From the NCBI RefSeq assembly GCF_008806325.1, contig NZ_WACR01000007.1:186001-250000 (forward strand): a DNA stretch of 64,000 nt, written 5' to 3'. The notes beneath the pieces were generated by a model. It made no database searches. It had not been told where the DNA came from and saw nothing but the letters and a program-made list of their open reading frames with translations. This document shows positions 45,259 to 54,474 of this stretch, in pieces. A program made the position numbers and the translations under genes. Position 1 is the stretch's first letter, and each line of letters opens with the position of its first letter. Source of the DNA: Salibacter halophilus (GTDB lineage Bacteria > Bacteroidota > Bacteroidia > Flavobacteriales_G > Salibacteraceae).

Positions 45259-48200
45259 ATGAGAATGGGTGAAAAAAATATGATTATGAAAAGCAAATTA
45301 AATCTCCTTCTTCTCTCTTTATTCCTCTTGGGGACTTCTGTTAGCGTTATTGCTAAAGAAGGTCCTTACATGGACAAAAGGAATTCAAGCGGGAAAAAAG
45401 ACAATAGTAGTTCAGATATAGCTGCTAACTGTACTCCACCAACTGGATCTGAAGAGCTCAACATCAATAATACAAGAGCTTTGATTCAAACAGGTGGTGA
45501 TATGTGGTGGGACCTCGTTGGTCAGGCACAATATGAAATTCCAAAATCTGAAGATGGAAATGGTCCAACAGCACTTTTTGCTGGTTCATTGTGGCTCGGT
45601 GGTCAGGATGTCTCTGGTCAGCTTAAAGTAGCGGCTCAAAGATTCCGTTCAAATGGAAATGACTTTTGGACTGGACCACTCAGTACCACAGATGCGGAAA
45701 TCACACCGGAAACATGTCTTGAGTACGATGAGCACTTTTTAACTTATCGTCAGGATGTAGCACGTTTTGTTGCGTGGTATCAAGCAGGACTAGAAGGCCC
45801 GGAAGTGCAGCAGGAAAACTTTCCTGATTATCAAATACCTGAAAGTATTTTGAATTGGCCTGCTCATGGTAGAGACTATGCTCCTTATAATGAGGATTAC
45901 TACTTAGCGCCATTTAATGATGTTGACGGAGATGGAAACTATAATCCACAAAACGGTGATTACCCACGTTATAATCTCGAAAATGTAGAGAACTGCGAGC
46001 AAAGAATCGTTGATATCTATGGAGACCAAAACCTATGGTGGGTATTTAACGATAAAGGAAACATCCATACTGAGTCACAGTCAGATCCAATTGGTATGGA
46101 GATCCGAGCGCAGGCATTTGCTTTTGCTACCAATGATGAGGTTAATAATATGACCTTTTACAACTATGAATTAGTTAATAGATCTTCTTTTGAACTTCAA
46201 AACACATATTTTGGTTTTTGGGTTGATCCAGATTTAGGTAACCCACAGGATGATTATGTAGGTTGTGATGTTGAAAGAGGAATGGGCTATGCCTATAACG
46301 GTGATGAGAACGATGAAGATAATCAGGGAGCTACTGGTTATGGAACTCAACCACCAGCTATTGGTGTTGACTTTTTCCAGGGACCATTTCAGGATAATGA
46401 TCAAAAAGACAATTGTCTTTGCCTAAACGATTATCAGGGAGCTATAGATGATGACGGTATTCCTTATGATGGACTTGGTGTTGGTTATGGAGATGGTATA
46501 CCGGATAATGAGAGACTTGGTATGCGTGCATTCTTATACCATAACAACAATACAAGTAATACCGGTGATCCTCAAAGAGGAACAGAATATTATAACTACC
46601 TAAGAAGCTTCTGGAGAGATAACTCTAGAATGGTTTATGGAGGTACTGGTTATCAAGGGAGTGTTAATCCACCATATGTTGAAGCTGATTACATGTTCCC
46701 TGGTGATTCTGATCCTATTGGATGGGGTACAGGTGGTAATCCTCAACCAATTTGGACTGAGGTAACAGCAGGTAACCAACCCTTTGATAGAAGGTTTGTT
46801 CAATCAGCTGGTCCATTCCGTCTTGCACCTGGTGCTGTAAATAATATTACAGTTGGTGTTGTATGGTCAAGAGCTAATTCTGGTGGTGCTGAGGCTTCAG
46901 TTGAAAAGCTTAGAGTTGATGATGATAAAACTCAGGCATTGTTTGATGCTTGTTTCCAATTGCTTGATGGTCCAGATGCACCAGAGGTGACAACTACTGA
47001 ATTAGATAGAGAGATTATTCTAAAAATTAATAATCCTCAGATATCTAATAACTACAATGAATCTTATGCTGAAGCTGATCCATTCTTGATTCCACCAGAC
47101 ACACTTACTGCTGATGATGGGACTCAATACGGAAAACCTTCAGATAATTCTAGTGAAGAAAATGATGAGAACTATGAAAGGCTTGCGTTAGAGTATCAGT
47201 CTTACTTGTTCCAGGGATATCAGGTATTCCAGTTAAAAGATAACTCAGTTTCTGCATCAGATCTTTACAACAATGACCTTGCGAGACTTGTCGCTCAGTG
47301 TGATGTTAAAGATGAAATTACTGACCTGGTAAATTATGAGTTCTCTCAGGATGTAAATGCTGCAATTCCACAACCAAGAGTTGAGAATGCAGAAAATGAT
47401 GGAATCCGTAAGACTTTTAGAATTACTACTGATGCTTTTGCTGAAGGTGATAACCGACTTGTAAACCATAAGACTTATTACTTTATGGTTATTGCATACG
47501 GACACAATAATTATAAGACTTACTCTCAAACACCTGACGGATTAGATGGTCAAACAGAACCATATCTTCCTTCAAGGAGGTCTTCTTCTGGACCAATTCC
47601 TGTAACTACAGTGATTCCACACAAAGTAGATCCAAGGAATGATGGTACAATCCTAAATGCTCAATATGGAGATGGTGTACCGGTTAAGAGAATTGAAGGA
47701 CTTGGTAATTCTGGTTACTTCCTTGACTTGACTCCAGAATCGGAAGATGCTGTTATGAGTGGAGAGCCATGGAAAGTAGAAAACCCAATTTACGAAGCTG
47801 GTAGAAGTCCAATTGAAGTTTCAGTTATTGATCCTTTAAATGTGAAAGACGGAACTTATAGAGTTGAATTTAAAGATTCCACTTATAATTTTAGAGAGTC
47901 ATCTCTCATTGCTGTAACTGGCTCAACTCTCGAAGACACTGTATTCTTTGAAAATCCAGTCAATGTACTGGGTGAGAGGTTAATTCCAGAAGCAGGTATT
48001 GGTATTACATTAGGAGATGCTATTGATCCTGGTCAAAATAACATTAATGGAGATTTAGTAGAAAATAACGGTTATATCGGAGCTGAGATTGAATTCGAAA
48101 ATACAGATGATGAATGGCTTACTGGTGTAACTGACACAGATGTCAATACTTATACAAATTGGATTCGTTCTGGAAATACTGCAGAAGAAGGACAAGAGCC

Positions 48201-49746
48201 TTATTGGGATTATGCGTATTCTTTTAATCAAGGACTTAATGGCTTTGGTATTGATAACGATGAAAATTATGAACAAATCCTTGATGGTACGTGGGCTCCA
48301 TTTAGATTAGCAACATGGAATACTCACGGTCCAGCTTTTAAATCGGCAACATTTGACTTTACTAATATTTTTAGGAATACTAATGAGATATCCCAGTCTG
48401 CTGCAGATGTTCGCTATCAAATGCAGTATCTAAATGATGTAAATATTTACTTTACATCTGATAAATCGAAATGGACTAGATGTGTTGTGCTGGAAACACA
48501 GGATGATTCGTCTCTAGCTCAGGGAAATGCAACAAAGTTATTCCCTCGAAAAGCTCCATCAGTTGATAAAGATGGTAATCCAGCAGATACATCACAGGGT
48601 CCTTCAACTAACCCAGAAAACCCTGCTTATATTTCTGAAGTTGGTATGGGTTGGTTCCCAGGCTATGCGATTGATGTACAAACTGGAGAACGCCTTAATA
48701 TGGCATTTGGTGAAGATTCATATCTAACCAGTGATAATGGTGCTGATATGATATGGAATCCAACATCTGTTGTTTCTCAAGGTGTTCAGCAAGATGCGAA
48801 TATTAGATTTGGAGGTAAGCATTTCGTGTATGTATTCAGAAATAATGAAGTTGAAGATGAAATGGAGTTCGTTAATCCTAATTACACGATTTTTCAAGAC
48901 CCAGAGTATAGAATGCCAGCTTACGATGAAGGTCGCTTCATGATAAGCCAACTTGATGCAGATGGTAAATCTACAAACGATTTAATTAAAGATTACAGAT
49001 CTGTCTATCGTGCTTGCTCTTGGACAACGATACCATTATTAAGCCCTGGAAGTGAGTTACTAAGTAGTAATGTAGTTGTTAAGCTAAGAGTCAATGAGTC
49101 TTATAAACTCTTTTCTTCAAAGGATGAAAAAAGATCAATTGGCGATGAACTTGATAATGGAGTAGAGTATCTAGTGAAACTAGGTCCTATCAAGTATTAT
49201 GAGGATAATGGTGATTCTATAGCTCAGCGTTCTTTTAAGCGTGGAGATGTTATTACAGGTTTAGGATCAGGTTATTCAATAGAAAAAGTGACTTCAGGTT
49301 TCTATGATACAGGTAATGATACAGTTAACAATGTAGTCAGAACCGAAAACGCAGGTAGACCACTTTATGAGTTTACTGTAGAAGGAATGGAGCCAACTAC
49401 TAATGTCAACAATATCGCAGAAGAAGCGCTCGAGTTGATCAAGGTTGTTCCTAACCCTTACTATGCGTACAGTTCTTACGAAGTTGATAAACTCGATAAC
49501 CGAGTTAAAATTATCAACCTCCCAGAGCGTTGCGACATTAAGATTTACACTCTAAATGGAATCTTAGTTAGAGAATTCTCTAAGGATGATCCAAACATAA
49601 GTTCACTTGATTGGGATCTTAAAAACCATGCGAGAATTCCAATTGCAAGTGGTGTTTATCTAATTCACGTTAACGTTCCAGGCGTTGGAGAAAAAGTATT
49701 GAAATGGTTTGGAGTTATGCGTCCTGTTGACCTTGACTCATTCTAA
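45259..49746 (+). CDS. Giant secreted protein with C-terminal T9SS-like domain
   Basis: The 1495-residue protein has a signal peptide (KLNLLLLSLFLLGTSVSVIA; ATG at 45286 would be a natural alternative start). The body is Asp/Asn/Gly/Tyr-rich, with an EF-hand-like stretch NDVDGDGNYNPQNGDYPRY near residue 215 that could bind calcium. The C-terminal 90 residues (VVPNPYYAYSS, IKIYTLNGILVREF, GVYLIHVNVPG) form a FlgD-like or type 9 sorting-type beta domain. It is probably exported and exposed at the cell surface. It begins five bases after the receptor stop. Function unknown. Confidence 0.85.
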   Translation: MRMGEKNMIMKSKLNLLLLSLFLLGTSVSVIAKEGPYMDKRNSSGKKDNSSSDIAANCTPPTGSEELNINNTRALIQTGGDMWWDLVGQAQYEIPKSEDGNGPTALFAGSLWLGGQDVSGQLKVAAQRFRSNGNDFWTGPLSTTDAEITPETCLEYDEHFLTYRQDVARFVAWYQAGLEGPEVQQENFPDYQIPESILNWPAHGRDYAPYNEDYYLAPFNDVDGDGNYNPQNGDYPRYNLENVENCEQRIVDIYGDQNLWWVFNDKGNIHTESQSDPIGMEIRAQAFAFATNDEVNNMTFYNYELVNRSSFELQNTYFGFWVDPDLGNPQDDYVGCDVERGMGYAYNGDENDEDNQGATGYGTQPPAIGVDFFQGPFQDNDQKDNCLCLNDYQGAIDDDGIPYDGLGVGYGDGIPDNERLGMRAFLYHNNNTSNTGDPQRGTEYYNYLRSFWRDNSRMVYGGTGYQGSVNPPYVEADYMFPGDSDPIGWGTGGNPQPIWTEVTAGNQPFDRRFVQSAGPFRLAPGAVNNITVGVVWSRANSGGAEASVEKLRVDDDKTQALFDACFQLLDGPDAPEVTTTELDREIILKINNPQISNNYNESYAEADPFLIPPDTLTADDGTQYGKPSDNSSEENDENYERLALEYQSYLFQGYQVFQLKDNSVSASDLYNNDLARLVAQCDVKDEITDLVNYEFSQDVNAAIPQPRVENAENDGIRKTFRITTDAFAEGDNRLVNHKTYYFMVIAYGHNNYKTYSQTPDGLDGQTEPYLPSRRSSSGPIPVTTVIPHKVDPRNDGTILNAQYGDGVPVKRIEGLGNSGYFLDLTPESEDAVMSGEPWKVENPIYEAGRSPIEVSVIDPLNVKDGTYRVEFKDSTYNFRESSLIAVTGSTLEDTVFFENPVNVLGERLIPEAGIGITLGDAIDPGQNNINGDLVENNGYIGAEIEFENTDDEWLTGVTDTDVNTYTNWIRSGNTAEEGQEPYWDYAYSFNQGLNGFGIDNDENYEQILDGTWAPFRLATWNTHGPAFKSATFDFTNIFRNTNEISQSAADVRYQMQYLNDVNIYFTSDKSKWTRCVVLETQDDSSLAQGNATKLFPRKAPSVDKDGNPADTSQGPSTNPENPAYISEVGMGWFPGYAIDVQTGERLNMAFGEDSYLTSDNGADMIWNPTSVVSQGVQQDANIRFGGKHFVYVFRNNEVEDEMEFVNPNYTIFQDPEYRMPAYDEGRFMISQLDADGKSTNDLIKDYRSVYRACSWTTIPLLSPGSELLSSNVVVKLRVNESYKLFSSKDEKRSIGDELDNGVEYLVKLGPIKYYEDNGDSIAQRSFKRGDVITGLGSGYSIEKVTSGFYDTGNDTVNNVVRTENAGRPLYEFTVEGMEPTTNVNNIAEEALELIKVVPNPYYAYSSYEVDKLDNRVKIINLPERCDIKIYTLNGILVREFSKDDPNISSLDWDLKNHARIPIASGVYLIHVNVPGVGEKVLKWFGVMRPVDLDSF

Positions 49747-49796
49747 AATTGGGAGCGTTGAAATTATTTATAAATCGACACGGAAATAATTTAAAT

Positions 49797-50882
49797 ATGA
49801 AAAGACGATATAGTGATAAAATAGTAGGTGCTGTGATTTTTGCAGCCCTTACTATTTTCTCTACGCAAACACATGCCGGAAACGAAGACCGTATCGGGGC
49901 TGCCGGAGCAACTCAGCTGTTATTAAACCCATGGGCTAGAAGTGCAGGTTTTGGTAATGCTAACTTTGCTACGGTTGAAGGTGTTGATGCAATATATGGG
50001 AACGTATCTGGTTTAGCATTTATGAATCAAACTCAGGTTGGTTTCACTCACACTCGCTACCTTGCCTCTTCAGGAATTGGAATCAATGCTATTGGACTGG
50101 GACAAAGAGTTGGTCAGGCCAGTGTTCTTGGTGTGAATGTAGTTACTATGAACTTCGGTGAAATTGAGCGAACTACTGTAAATCAGCCAGAAGGTGGTCT
50201 CGGTACTTACCGTCCAACTTTTGGGCATATCGCGCTTTCTTATGCAAGAGAGTTCTCTAATAGTATTTATGGAGGTATTACAGTTAAAGCAGTAACTGAA
50301 GGTGTAGCTGATGCTAAAGCTCAAGGAGTTGCCTTCGATGCAGGTATCCGCTATGTTACTGGTAAATACAACAACTTTAAGTTTGGAATATCATTAAAGA
50401 ACATAGGTCCTAAAATGCAGTATGAAGGTGATGGACTTTCGCTGACTAATACTTTGGACGAAAAGCAGTTTACACTAGAACAAAGAACTGAAGGTTATGA
50501 ACTACCATCAGTGCTAAACCTCGGTGCAAGCTATGATTTTCTTCTAGGTAATATTGCAGATTCAGCAGGAACAGACTTTGTCGCTGAACATCGAATTACA
50601 GGTGCTTTTAACTTTATGTCTAACTCATTTGGTAAAGACCAGTTTAGCTTAGGTGTTGAATATGGCCTTAAAGAGATGTTCATGGTTCGTGTTGGACTCG
50701 CTTACGAACAAGATATATTCGATAACGAAGCATCTCAAAACGTTACAACCGGACCTACAGCAGGGTTTACTGTAGCACTCCCAATTGGTGATGAAGGTAA
50801 ATCTGTAGATCTTGATTACAGCTACCGCGATACCAATCCATTTGATGGTATTCACTCTATCGGATTGACACTCGATTTATAG
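49797..50882 (+). CDS. PorV/PorQ-family outer-membrane barrel protein
   Basis: From the ATG at 49797 the protein has 361 residues, a signal peptide (IVGAVIFAALTIFSTQTHAG) and the PorV-type start GAAGATQLLLNPWARSAGFGNANFA, then barrel strands ending in YRDTNPFDGIHSIGLTLDL. PorV shuttles type 9 cargo from the translocon to the attachment complex. As a paralogue next to one cargo-like gene and one large receptor, this copy may serve that cargo specifically. It ends the cluster before a strong terminator. Confidence 0.88.
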   Translation: MKRRYSDKIVGAVIFAALTIFSTQTHAGNEDRIGAAGATQLLLNPWARSAGFGNANFATVEGVDAIYGNVSGLAFMNQTQVGFTHTRYLASSGIGINAIGLGQRVGQASVLGVNVVTMNFGEIERTTVNQPEGGLGTYRPTFGHIALSYAREFSNSIYGGITVKAVTEGVADAKAQGVAFDAGIRYVTGKYNNFKFGISLKNIGPKMQYEGDGLSLTNTLDEKQFTLEQRTEGYELPSVLNLGASYDFLLGNIADSAGTDFVAEHRITGAFNFMSNSFGKDQFSLGVEYGLKEMFMVRVGLAYEQDIFDNEASQNVTTGPTAGFTVALPIGDEGKSVDLDYSYRDTNPFDGIHSIGLTLDL

Positions 50883-50896
50883 CAGATAAATTTTCT

Positions 50897-50904
50897 TATT
50901 TTTG
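50897..50904 (+). promoter_or_regulatory. Candidate -7 box for greA
   Basis: TATTTTTG matches TAnnTTTG. It lies directly before the terminator hairpin, so the expected start of transcription falls inside the left arm. Confidence 0.4.
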
Positions 50905-50906
50905 TA

Positions 50907-50939
50907 AAACCCGTCTCTCAAATGAGAGCACGGGTTTTT
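50907..50939 (+). terminator. Terminator between the PorV-like gene and greA
   Basis: The stem ACCCGTCTCTC/GAGAG-C-ACGGGT, with one bulged base and an AAAT loop, is followed by five T. Confidence 0.85.
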
Positions 50940-50972
50940 GTTTGTTTATTACAAGTAAAACAACCTATTGTC

Positions 50973-51449
50973 ATGAGTAAAGTTAACTATTATACAGCTG
51001 AAGGTTTAGCCAGGTTGAAGGAGGAACTTAAGGATATGGAGTCAGTTCAGCGGCCTAAGATTTCTCAACAGATTGCTGATGCGAGAGATAAAGGAGACCT
51101 CTCTGAGAATGCTGAATACGATGCAGCAAAAGAAGCTCAGGGTCTACTCGAAGCTAAAATTGCCAAACTCAAAGAAGCAATAAGCAATGCCAGAGTTGTT
51201 GATGAAAGCCAACTCGATGACTCTAAGGCGCTCATTCTTTCTTACGTTACGATTAAGAATACAGCGAATGGAAAGAAAATGAAATATCAACTCGTTGCCC
51301 CTAAAGAAGCCGATTTGAAGAGTGGAAAGATTTCAGTTGATTCTCCTATCGGGAAGGGACTGCTTGGAAAAGAAGTTGGCGATATCGCTGAAGTAGAAGT
51401 CCCCACCGGTAAAGTGAAATTTGAAGTAGTAGAAATTGCTAGAGGTTAA
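50973..51449 (+). CDS. greA: Transcription elongation factor GreA
   Basis: GreA rescues backtracked RNA polymerase by stimulating transcript cleavage. From the ATG at 50973 (MSKVNYYTAEGLARLKEEL) it is 158 residues, the normal size. The coiled-coil tip carries the acidic pair in GDLSENAEYDAAKEAQ and the C-terminal FKBP-like domain ends in VEVPTGKVKFEVVEI. The upstream frame to 50922 runs through the terminator hairpin and is rejected. A HIT gene follows after five bases. Confidence 0.95.
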   Translation: MSKVNYYTAEGLARLKEELKDMESVQRPKISQQIADARDKGDLSENAEYDAAKEAQGLLEAKIAKLKEAISNARVVDESQLDDSKALILSYVTIKNTANGKKMKYQLVAPKEADLKSGKISVDSPIGKGLLGKEVGDIAEVEVPTGKVKFEVVEIARG

Positions 51450-51454
51450 TCGTT

Positions 51455-51847
51455 ATGGCTACAATTTTCACTAAACTGATCAACGGAGAGCTGCCTTCTT
51501 ACAAGGTTTATGAAGATGATAAAACGTTTGCTTTTCTCGATATTAATCCTATCGCTGAAGGCCATTTACTTGTTGTACCTAAGAAGGAAGTCGATTACAT
51601 ATTCGATCTCGATCCTGAAACGCTTTCGCACTTACATCTTACTGCCCAAAAAATTGCAAAAGCGATGGATAAAGTATTCGATTGCGAAAGAGTAGGCGTT
51701 GCTGTTGTGGGTCTCGAAGTTCCGCATGCCCACATCCATCTTATTCCGATCAACGGGGTTCACGACATTGACTTTTCTCGTCCTAAAATTGATTTCTCTG
51801 AACAAGAATTTAAGTCGATACAGCAAAAAATTACTAACGCTATTTAA
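51455..51847 (+). CDS. HIT-family nucleotide-binding protein
   Basis: A 130-residue histidine-triad protein with the motif HAHIHLIPI near residue 92 and the N-terminal FTKLINGELPSYKVYEDDKTFAFLDI. HIT hydrolases cleave purine nucleotide phosphoramidates or dinucleotides; the exact substrate is unclear. It is co-oriented with greA and its end overlaps the convergent ruvC by eight bases. Confidence 0.93.
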   Translation: MATIFTKLINGELPSYKVYEDDKTFAFLDINPIAEGHLLVVPKKEVDYIFDLDPETLSHLHLTAQKIAKAMDKVFDCERVGVAVVGLEVPHAHIHLIPINGVHDIDFSRPKIDFSEQEFKSIQQKITNAI

Positions 51848-52403
51848 TCTTACCGGGGTTCTGACTAATAAAGGATCCCCATCCCTTGTATTTATTTTGG
51901 TCAGATCCCTGAGCACCACCCTGAAAATGGTGGCAAACCGCTACAGATAGTCCGTCAGTAGCATCGAGGTGTTTCGGCATCTTTTCTTCTTCGATTTTCA
52001 AAAGTTTTTGGAGCATTTTAGCAACCTGCTCCTTTGATGCTGATCCAGATCCGGTAATGCTCTGCTTAATTTTCCGGGGGCTGTATTCCGTCATGGGAAT
52101 GTCGCGGTAAACCGCAGCAGCTATTGCTACACCCTGGGCTCTGCCCAATTTCAACATACTCTGCACATTTTTACCGAAAAAAGGAGCTTCAATCGCCAGC
52201 TCATCAGGATGGTACTCATCGATTAAGTTAAGCGTTCGTTCAAAAATCTTTTTAAGTTTCTGTGCCTGATTATTTAACTTTTTCAAATGAATTTCACCCA
52301 TCTGAACAAGTTCCATCTTTTTATCACGAATAACGATAATTCCATACCCAGTAATAGTCGTCCCGGGATCTATTCCTAATATGATCTGCTCGGCTTTTTG
52401 CAA
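51840..52403 (-). CDS. ruvC: Holliday junction resolvase RuvC
   Basis: RuvC cuts Holliday junctions during recombination. The first acidic residue lies in ILGIDPGTTITGYGII, the second in LAIEAPFFGKNVQSMLKLGRAQGV and the last pair in HLDATDGLSVAVCHHF. The 187 residues are normal. The C-terminal tail (GWGSFISQNPGKIK) lies over the HIT gene end. A motif copy (51899-51908) and a one-mismatch partner (51857-51866) fall in this tail region. Confidence 0.95.
   Translation of the reverse strand: MQKAEQIILGIDPGTTITGYGIIVIRDKKMELVQMGEIHLKKLNNQAQKLKKIFERTLNLIDEYHPDELAIEAPFFGKNVQSMLKLGRAQGVAIAAAVYRDIPMTEYSPRKIKQSITGSGSASKEQVAKMLQKLLKIEEEKMPKHLDATDGLSVAVCHHFQGGAQGSDQNKYKGWGSFISQNPGKIK
51857..51908. repeat. 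Inverted motif pair, one member imperfect
   Basis: GGTTCTGACT (one change) at 51857-51866 faces the exact GGTCAGATCC at 51899-51908, with 32 bases between them. Confidence 0.7.
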
Positions 52404-52423
52404 TGTAGTATCTTTGATGTTTT

Positions 52424-53425
52424 ATGTGCGCAAGTTACCCCAAATATAAAGCTACTCTGTCCCTAAACAACGTGATTAAGGGAATTATTTTCCTGTTGGC
52501 AGTTGGCTTTTTAATAAGGCACATTAGTGAAAATGCACAATCTGTAAATTTTGAATTCCAGTTTTCCGGTTTTCAGGTTCTGGCTATTGTTGCTGCTATT
52601 TTACTGGTTCCGGCCAATTGGCTTATTGAATCCTGGAAATGGCATATTCTCCTTAAAAAAACTGATCAAACCAGTTTTAAAACTGCAGTTGGAGCTACTT
52701 TAAACGGTCTCGTATTCAGTTCTATGTTGCCTAACAGGGTGGGTGAAACACTTGGCAGAACGCTTTATCTATCACCAAAGAACAGAACAAATGGAGCATT
52801 TCATTCATTGTTAACATCAGCTGCACAGCTCACAACTACATTAATCATAGGGCTTTTAGCTTTGCCTTTTTATTTTGTAGTGATTGACCAGGAATTGAGT
52901 TTAGGCTTGTCTATCTTGAGTTTATCTGCTCCGGTTCTCATTTTGATCGGTTATTTTAACCTTAAAACAGTCTTTAAATTAGTGAGCAACTGGAAATGGG
53001 TGAGAAAGAAATTATCAAAACACAATGAAGCATTTGGGCGGTACAGCAATTTGCAACTCATACACGTGTTGTCGCTAAGCATTTTTCGTTATTTTATATT
53101 TAGTCTGCAGTTCACATTGTTAATTTTTGCTTTTGAGTCAGGGTTCTCATTTTTTCATGCGTTTGTCTCAATTCCGGTTATTTATTTGCTAACTACCACA
53201 ATTCCCAGTTTTAGCCTTGCTGAACTTGGCCTTAGAGAATCTGTAGCCGTATTAATTTTGGGAGCGCTCAACTACTCAATAGCTCCAATATTGGCTTCAA
53301 CTTTTTCAATTTGGCTTCTGAACATTGCAGCTCCAACATTCTTTGGGTTGGCACTTCTCTTAATCAGGAAACTAAACGTATTACCTTTACGCCAAAATGT
53401 ATTTTCAGGCGCTACAAATCGTTAG
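52424..53425 (+). CDS. Flippase-like integral membrane protein (lysylphosphatidylglycerol synthase TM family)
   Basis: The 333-residue protein has about eight hydrophobic helices with NWLIESWKWHILLKK near residue 65 and the family segment SMLPNRVGETLGRTLYL near residue 105, plus LTTTIPSFSLAELGLRESVAV. This matches the UPF0104/MprF-like flippase domain, without the catalytic domain. Such proteins are thought to move lipids or lipid-linked intermediates. It overlaps the next glycosyltransferase gene by 29 bases, which suggests joint action on a lipid-linked glycan. Confidence 0.85.
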   Translation: MCASYPKYKATLSLNNVIKGIIFLLAVGFLIRHISENAQSVNFEFQFSGFQVLAIVAAILLVPANWLIESWKWHILLKKTDQTSFKTAVGATLNGLVFSSMLPNRVGETLGRTLYLSPKNRTNGAFHSLLTSAAQLTTTLIIGLLALPFYFVVIDQELSLGLSILSLSAPVLILIGYFNLKTVFKLVSNWKWVRKKLSKHNEAFGRYSNLQLIHVLSLSIFRYFIFSLQFTLLIFAFESGFSFFHAFVSIPVIYLLTTTIPSFSLAELGLRESVAVLILGALNYSIAPILASTFSIWLLNIAAPTFFGLALLLIRKLNVLPLRQNVFSGATNR

Positions 53426-54473
53426 TTTCATTATTTATGCAGCAGTTCTGCTGTATGTATTAAAAATACTGAGAAGAAAATCTCCGTTTCGGTCAGAGCC
53501 TAACAATACACCCGTTTCCTTATCGGTTATTGTACCATTCAAAAACGAAGCGTCAAACCTGCCGGCACTTTTGAATTCCATTTGCGAGTTGAAGAATCCG
53601 AATTTTGATGTAGAATTCATTTTTGTAAACGACCATTCAGAAGATGATTTTCTGGATCTTTTTTCGTCAGATCTCAATTTCCCCTATTCCATAATTGAAA
53701 GTAACGGGAACGGAAAAAAAGAAGCACTTCAAACAGGTATAGAAAAAGCAAAAGGAAATTATATTGCCACAACTGATGCTGACTGTGTATTACCATCAAA
53801 TTGGCTGGTCGATATAAATGATGCTGAGAAAAACGATATGCTCATCGGGCCGGTTGTAGTTTCAAATCATGATGGTTCATTCCTCAGCGACTTTCAGTAC
53901 TTCGAATCAATTGTATTACTGGGATTGTCAAAATCAACAATCAAGATCAACAAACCGATTTCTGCCAGCGGAGCAAATTTGATTTTTAGTAAAAAAGCAT
54001 TTCAGGATGTTGGAGGATACGATGCGCATACGCATCAAAAATCCGGAGATGATTATTTTCTTCTGAATGATTTTTACGCAAAAGGGTATTCAATTTCGTG
54101 GCTTGATAATGCCAGTCCGGTTTACACTCAGCCAGTAAACTCGGTTAAAAAACTCATCAGGCAAAAAACGCGCTGGGTGAGAAAAACAAAAGGTAAAATG
54201 CCTTTTCATACTGTTATCTTAGGAGCTGTTATTCTTTTGGTGAATTTTACTGTTGTCGTTTCAACCCTCGGAGTAATTGTAGGTTATTTACCATCAGTTT
54301 TTTTAATAGCGAATTTGCTTAAAGCTTTTATTGACGTACTCTACATCCAGAGTGTATCAAAAAATGAAGGATTGTTTTTCTGTTTCAGAAAAGCATTTTT
54401 ATCCGGCTTGATTTACCCTTTTTATTTCGCAACAGTGAGTGTGTTGTCGCTTTTCAGGGGATCTGACTGGTAA
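53397..54473 (+). CDS. Membrane glycosyltransferase family 2
   Basis: A 358-residue GT2 enzyme with one N-terminal membrane helix and two or three C-terminal helices. The catalytic core has SVIVPFKNEASNLPALL, the DxD-type TTDADC near residue 125, SASGANLIFSKKAF, the acceptor-binding DD of KSGDDYFLL and the processivity-type QKTRWVRKTKG. It resembles enzymes that add sugars to lipid carriers or extend glycans; the sugar is unknown. It overlaps the flippase-like gene. GGTCAGAGCC at 53491 encodes RSEP. Confidence 0.9.
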   Translation: MYFQALQIVSFIIYAAVLLYVLKILRRKSPFRSEPNNTPVSLSVIVPFKNEASNLPALLNSICELKNPNFDVEFIFVNDHSEDDFLDLFSSDLNFPYSIIESNGNGKKEALQTGIEKAKGNYIATTDADCVLPSNWLVDINDAEKNDMLIGPVVVSNHDGSFLSDFQYFESIVLLGLSKSTIKINKPISASGANLIFSKKAFQDVGGYDAHTHQKSGDDYFLLNDFYAKGYSISWLDNASPVYTQPVNSVKKLIRQKTRWVRKTKGKMPFHTVILGAVILLVNFTVVVSTLGVIVGYLPSVFLIANLLKAFIDVLYIQSVSKNEGLFFCFRKAFLSGLIYPFYFATVSVLSLFRGSDW

Positions 54474-54474
54474 T

